Source of the DNA: Microbacterium esteraromaticum
GTDB taxonomy: Bacteria; Actinomycetota; Actinomycetes; Actinomycetales; Microbacteriaceae
Length of the DNA stretch: 64,000 nucleotides
Reading direction: 5' to 3'
NCBI RefSeq assembly: GCF_017303215.1
Contig: NZ_JAEMWU010000001.1
Coordinates: forward strand, 930,001-994,000
Shown here: in pieces, positions 62,811 to 64,000 of the stretch
Layout: every line of letters begins with the position of its first letter
How positions within the stretch are numbered: position 1 is the first letter of the stretch
The notes under the pieces: generated by a model
Databases searched by the model: none
The model's input: the letters and a program-made list of their open reading frames with translations, nothing else
Told to the model about the DNA's origin: nothing
Translations under genes and position numbers: made by a program

Positions 62811-63679
62811 CCCGCGGCATCGATGATCCGCGCCACGATGTCGGCGGGGAAGCGGAACACCTCGGTGTCATCCGACATCCGCTCGACGAACGGCGCCACC
62901 CGCACGCGCTCGCCACGGATGTCGACGACCGCGCCGCCGAAGCCGTCGATCGCGGACTCCTCGCGCGGGTCGTCGAAGGAGCGCGCGATGTTGGCGACCC
63001 CCGGAGCGACGACGACCGGGACCCCGGCGACGGTTTCGACCAGCGGCAGGTGGTAGTGCCCACTGAGCACCACGCGCACGTCTGAGCCGCGCATTACGTC
63101 GAGCAGCGCGTGGGTGTCGTCCGCATCGAGCGCGAGCGCCTGCAGCAGCTCGGTCTGCGCGTCGATCGGCGGGTGATGGATCACGAGCACCGTGCCGTTC
63201 GGTGCGGGGGTGGCCAGCTGGGAGCGCAGAAACTCGAGCTGCTCGGGTTCGATCGATCCGTATCCCCGCTGCGGGATCGAGCTGTCGAGAACGATCGTGC
63301 GCCAGCCGTCGACGGTGGCGGTGGATGCTACGGGGCGGGCCTCGTCGGTACCCGCCATCACCTGTTCGCGGGCATCCGGCTGGCCCCCACCGAGTACCTC
63401 GCGGAACGTCTCGCGGCGGTCGTGGTTGCCCATCGCATAGACGACGCGTGCACCGCGCTCACGAGCCCAGGTGCCCAGCGTCTCGCGCAGCCACCGGTAC
63501 GACTCGGCGGTGCCGTCTTCGCTGACATCCCCCGAGCAGACCACCAGGTCGAAGCGCAGGTGGCCGACATGCCCGAGCGCCCGCGTCAGATGCTCGCGCG
63601 TGTCGACACGGTCGTAGTGGCGGCTGTCATCGCCGAAGAGATGGGTGTCGGTGAGATGCAGGATGCGCAGAGACGTCAT
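62777..63679 (-). CDS. Metallophosphoesterase (CpdA-like)
   Basis: A 300-residue calcineurin-like phosphoesterase. All metal-site motifs are present: LTDTHLFG (D-x-H), VVCSGDVSEDG (GD), YAMGNHDRRE (GNHD), VIHHPPID (His) and VVLSGHYHLPL (GHxH). The class includes cyclic-nucleotide and glycerophosphodiester phosphodiesterases. No signal peptide. It converges with the GntR-UTRA gene, overlapping its last 34 bp. Together with the tyrosine-type phosphatase at 56183 it adds to a phosphate-ester theme around the Dpp-type operon. Confidence 0.92.
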   Translation of the reverse strand: MTSLRILHLTDTHLFGDDSRHYDRVDTREHLTRALGHVGHLRFDLVVCSGDVSEDGTAESYRWLRETLGTWARERGARVVYAMGNHDRRETFREVLGGGQPDAREQVMAGTDEARPVASTATVDGWRTIVLDSSIPQRGYGSIEPEQLEFLRSQLATPAPNGTVLVIHHPPIDAQTELLQALALDADDTHALLDVMRGSDVRVVLSGHYHLPLVETVAGVPVVVAPGVANIARSFDDPREESAIDGFGGAVVDIRGERVRVAPFVERMSDDTEVFRFPADIVARIIDAAGQPSTRADSVS

Positions 63680-63695
63680 GCCAGCAGCAATACCA

Positions 63696-63727
63696 GCCCG
63701 AGGTGAACGTCTGTGCGCACCTCGGGC
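63696..63727 (-). terminator. Hairpin between the siderophore-interacting protein and phosphoesterase genes
   Basis: GCCCGAGGTG and CACCTCGGGC (63696-63705, 63718-63727) form a perfect 10-bp stem with a 12-nt loop, 16 bp after the stop at 63743. No T-run. Confidence 0.5.
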
Positions 63728-63742
63728 CGGCGTATGCCCGGA

Positions 63743-64000
63743 TCAGTGCGGCGCGTGGTACTCGTCCTCGCCGCGCTTCCAGTAGCCCTTCACGACGGCC
63801 TTGGATGTGTCGACGCCCCAGCGTTCGAGCAGCGCACGGCCGGGCTTGACGATGGACTGCTCTGCAGCGATGAAGCAGAACGGGTCATCGCCGACAGCAT
63901 CCGCCGGTCCCAGACCGTCGAGGAAGGCGATCAGCGCCGAACCCGCCGATGCCTCGCCGCGGTGCAGCCACTCGACCGTCACGGGTGCGTCGATCTCGAC
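63743..64000 (-). CDS. Siderophore-interacting protein, C-terminal fragment (cut by window edge)
   Basis: The last 85 codons of a minus-strand gene entering from the right edge. VTVEWLHRGEASAGSALIAFLDGL, AAEQSIVKPGRALLERWGVDTSKAVVKGYWKRGEDEYH match the C-terminal end of SIP/ViuB-type flavoproteins: the WLHRG segment, the A-x-E plus R-x-L-x-x-x-x-G region and the closing G-Y-W-x-x-G-E. These NADPH-dependent enzymes reduce ferric siderophores in the cytoplasm to release iron. The FAD and NADPH parts lie outside the window. Confidence 0.87.
   Translation of the reverse strand, partial: VEIDAPVTVEWLHRGEASAGSALIAFLDGLGPADAVGDDPFCFIAAEQSIVKPGRALLERWGVDTSKAVVKGYWKRGEDEYHAPH

Overview
The window reads as a gene-dense chromosomal segment of a high-GC actinobacterium, most likely Microbacterium or another Microbacteriaceae. 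Support: strong GC bias at third codon positions, a DUF222/13E12-type HNH protein with a LexA-type box, an AztABCD-type zinc locus, a MetPS importer, an ECF41 sigma factor with its usual partner, GTG starts and many ATGA stop/start overlaps. I saw no transposase, integrase, prophage module or CRISPR array. One tRNA gene is present. The taxon is inferred from gene families and sequence style, not from a marker alignment.

Layout. 1-2021 (minus): end of a Liv-type ABC operon, livF-livG-acyl-CoA ligase (ligase cut by the window edge). 2160-2735: a promoter containing a perfect CsoR-family-like palindrome drives a 38-residue Cys-rich protein and a thioredoxin. 2813-5275: metP-metS and a GntR regulator. 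5306-7693: an unknown basic protein, tRNA-Arg(ACG) and sdaA. 7715-11782: an alpha/beta hydrolase divergent from a GNAT-PaaX-ABC exporter operon. 11789-16022 (minus): a membrane alpha/beta-hydrolase and the helicase HrpB. 16019-21012: zinc locus aztA (minus) / aztB-aztD1-aztC-aztD2 (plus) around a Zur-like box. 21109-24780 (minus): flotillin, LexA-boxed DUF222-HNH, MarR. 24965-30702: PucR-type regulator divergent from a Baeyer-Villiger monooxygenase, hydrolase, 7-TM protein and alcohol dehydrogenase operon. 30795-34806: small membrane ORF, Nudix, sulfatase, nhaA. 34891-39247: arsenic resistance (arsR / flavoprotein, acr3, ArsR-ArsC fusion, arsC). 39519-40894 (minus): AhpD-like protein and ECF41 sigma factor. 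41205-45485: thrC, M20 peptidase, MFS transporter. 45654-55579: carbohydrate locus with dehydrogenase, DeoR/LacI hybrid regulator, three-gene sugar ABC importer, GH29 fucosidase and a 1026-residue secreted modular protein. 55633-62810: RidA, tandem and inverted repeats, a Dpp-type ABC operon ending in a phosphatase, and a divergent GntR-UTRA regulator. 62777-64000 (minus): metallophosphoesterase and the C-terminus of a siderophore-interacting protein.

How the parts work together. Most blocks are self-contained transporter, enzyme and regulator units. The most interesting regulatory signals are an identical 14-mer placed 7-8 bp upstream of the -35 of both transcription units of the carbohydrate locus; matched TTCGAYA-type palindromes before both arsenic transcription starts; a near-consensus ECF41 promoter before the AhpD-like gene; the CsoR-like palindrome in a 19-bp promoter spacer; and a four-copy nested palindrome upstream of thrC. 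The best candidate for a poorly described system is the 45.5-55.6 kb polysaccharide locus; the duplicated AztD zinc chaperone and the thioredoxin/Cys-rich pair come next.
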